Positions 63,611-64,000 of a stretch of DNA of 64,000 nucleotides are shown here, one piece after another. Position numbers and translations under genes: made by a program. The notes under the pieces were generated by a model. It was not told where the DNA came from, did not search any database, and saw only the letters and a program-made list of their open reading frames with translations. Source of the stretch: Modestobacter italicus. Lineage in GTDB: Bacteria > Actinomycetota > Actinomycetes > Mycobacteriales > Geodermatophilaceae. The DNA is taken from positions 248,001 to 312,000 of the forward strand of contig NZ_JABGCJ010000004.1 in NCBI RefSeq assembly GCF_019799965.1, in the 5' to 3' direction. Within the stretch, counting starts at the first letter, position 1. Every line of letters starts with the position of its first letter.

Positions 63611-64000
63611 ATGACGTCGCTGGACACCCGCAGCACCCGCAGCACGACGCGGCGCGCGGCGCTGCTCGACGAGCTGGTCGCGGTCTTCCTGGCCGAGGGC
63701 TTCGCCGCCTTCACCCTCGACGAGCTGGCCCGCCGGCTGCACTGCTCCAAGACCACGCTCTACGGCATCGCGGCGAGCAAGGAGCAGCTGGTGGTGGCCG
63801 CGGTGAAGCGCTTCTTCCAGCGTGCGACGACCGCGGTCGAGCAGCAGGCCACCGGCCCGGGCGACCACCGCGAGCGGATCGGCTCCTACCTGCTGACCGT
63901 CGCCGAACAGCTCCAGCCCGCCTCGCCGGCCTTCTTCGCCGACCTCGCCGCCTTCGCCCCGGCCCGGGAGATCTACCAGCGCAACACCCGCGCGGCCGCC
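63611..64000 (+). CDS. TetR family transcriptional regulator, C-terminus cut by window edge
   Basis: The first 130 residues are visible. RAALLDELVAVFLAEGFAAF and TLDELARRLHCSKTTLYGIA form the helix-turn-helix (recognition helix CSKTTLYGI), then ASKEQLVVAAVKRFFQRAT opens the ligand-binding domain. The ATG at 63611 follows GGAGGAGG. It is divergent from the acyl-CoA dehydrogenase, the common layout for fatty-acid regulators of this family, and likely binds the palindromes upstream. The ligand is probably an acyl-CoA, inferred from context only. Confidence 0.9.
   Translation, partial: MTSLDTRSTRSTTRRAALLDELVAVFLAEGFAAFTLDELARRLHCSKTTLYGIAASKEQLVVAAVKRFFQRATTAVEQQATGPGDHRERIGSYLLTVAEQLQPASPAFFADLAAFAPAREIYQRNTRAAA

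Noticed and set aside
1-64000. Insertion sequences, prophage, integrase genes or tRNA-linked islands
   Set aside because: No transposase or integrase motif, no terminal repeats with target duplication, and no tRNA-like T-loop or acceptor stem was seen on either strand.

Overview
The window is GC-rich chromosomal DNA (well over 70% by eye) with dense, short-spaced genes on both strands and many GTG starts. This is typical of a high-GC actinobacterium. Family markers agree: a mycothiol-dependent isomerase-type protein, an actinobacterial VLRF1 release factor, GTP-type PEP carboxykinase, HelD, DUF2277, and a c-di-AMP riboswitch in front of an NlpC/P60 wall hydrolase. The gene mix and the style of the intergenic hairpins suggest Geodermatophilaceae (Modestobacter, Blastococcus or Geodermatophilus), but that placement is inference. 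I see no rRNA, tRNA, CRISPR array, insertion sequence or prophage gene.

Layout. 1-3 kb: a truncated 2-oxoacid dehydrogenase E1 alpha gene divergent from an Lrp/AsnC regulator, then small genes including an internally deleted secreted protein and a 45-codon remnant of a flavoprotein gene. 3-9 kb: Asp/Glu racemase, serine beta-lactamase-like hydrolase, DUF3817 protein, NlpC/P60 endopeptidase under a c-di-AMP riboswitch, and a phytoene-desaturase-like oxidoreductase. 9-16.5 kb: YihY/BrkB membrane protein, DUF1089 protein, PPK2, HelD, a PRC-barrel/DUF2382 protein and a flavin monooxygenase. 16.5-19.6 kb: a coupled operon of MFS exporter, alpha/beta hydrolase and acVLRF1. 20-23 kb: PEP carboxykinase and an old-yellow-enzyme reductase. 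23-31 kb: small regulator/effector pairs (ArsR-SRPBCC, MerR-SDR) and housekeeping enzymes, with a CDF transporter, DsbA/FrnE protein and FKBP isomerase. 31-36 kb: a hybrid sensor kinase carrying an RsbW-like domain, a DUF5009 acyltransferase and a Tat-exported polysaccharide deacetylase.

36-47 kb: acyl-CoA dehydrogenase, amidase, a CPBP protease/NAD-binding protein pair, small conserved proteins, and a YgiB/YgiC-like lipoprotein plus ATP-grasp pair. 47.5-51.3 kb: an exceptional NhaA-DsbA-cNMP-binding-thioredoxin-like fusion behind a GlxA-type AraC regulator. 51-58 kb: MDMPI-fold protein, pyruvate carboxylase, an SDR and threonine dehydratase. 58-62 kb: a divergent polyol locus (zinc dehydrogenase and mannitol-type PTS IICBA) with a strong promoter and a CRP-like site. 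62-64 kb: DUF2277, an acyl-CoA dehydrogenase, and a divergent TetR gene cut by the window end.

How the genes work together. Central carbon nodes (E1 alpha, PEP carboxykinase, pyruvate carboxylase, mannitol-type PTS) sit among redox and stress functions (HelD, PPK2, acVLRF1, CDF, DsbA proteins, the kinase/RsbW hybrid). Several neighbours share 1-4 bp stop/start overlaps, implying translational coupling. Most transcription units end in long GC-rich perfect hairpins without a T tract. The most unusual items are the four-domain NhaA fusion, the kinase-receiver-RsbW hybrid, the YgiB/YgiC-like pair, and several unusually symmetric operator-like sites next to regulators.
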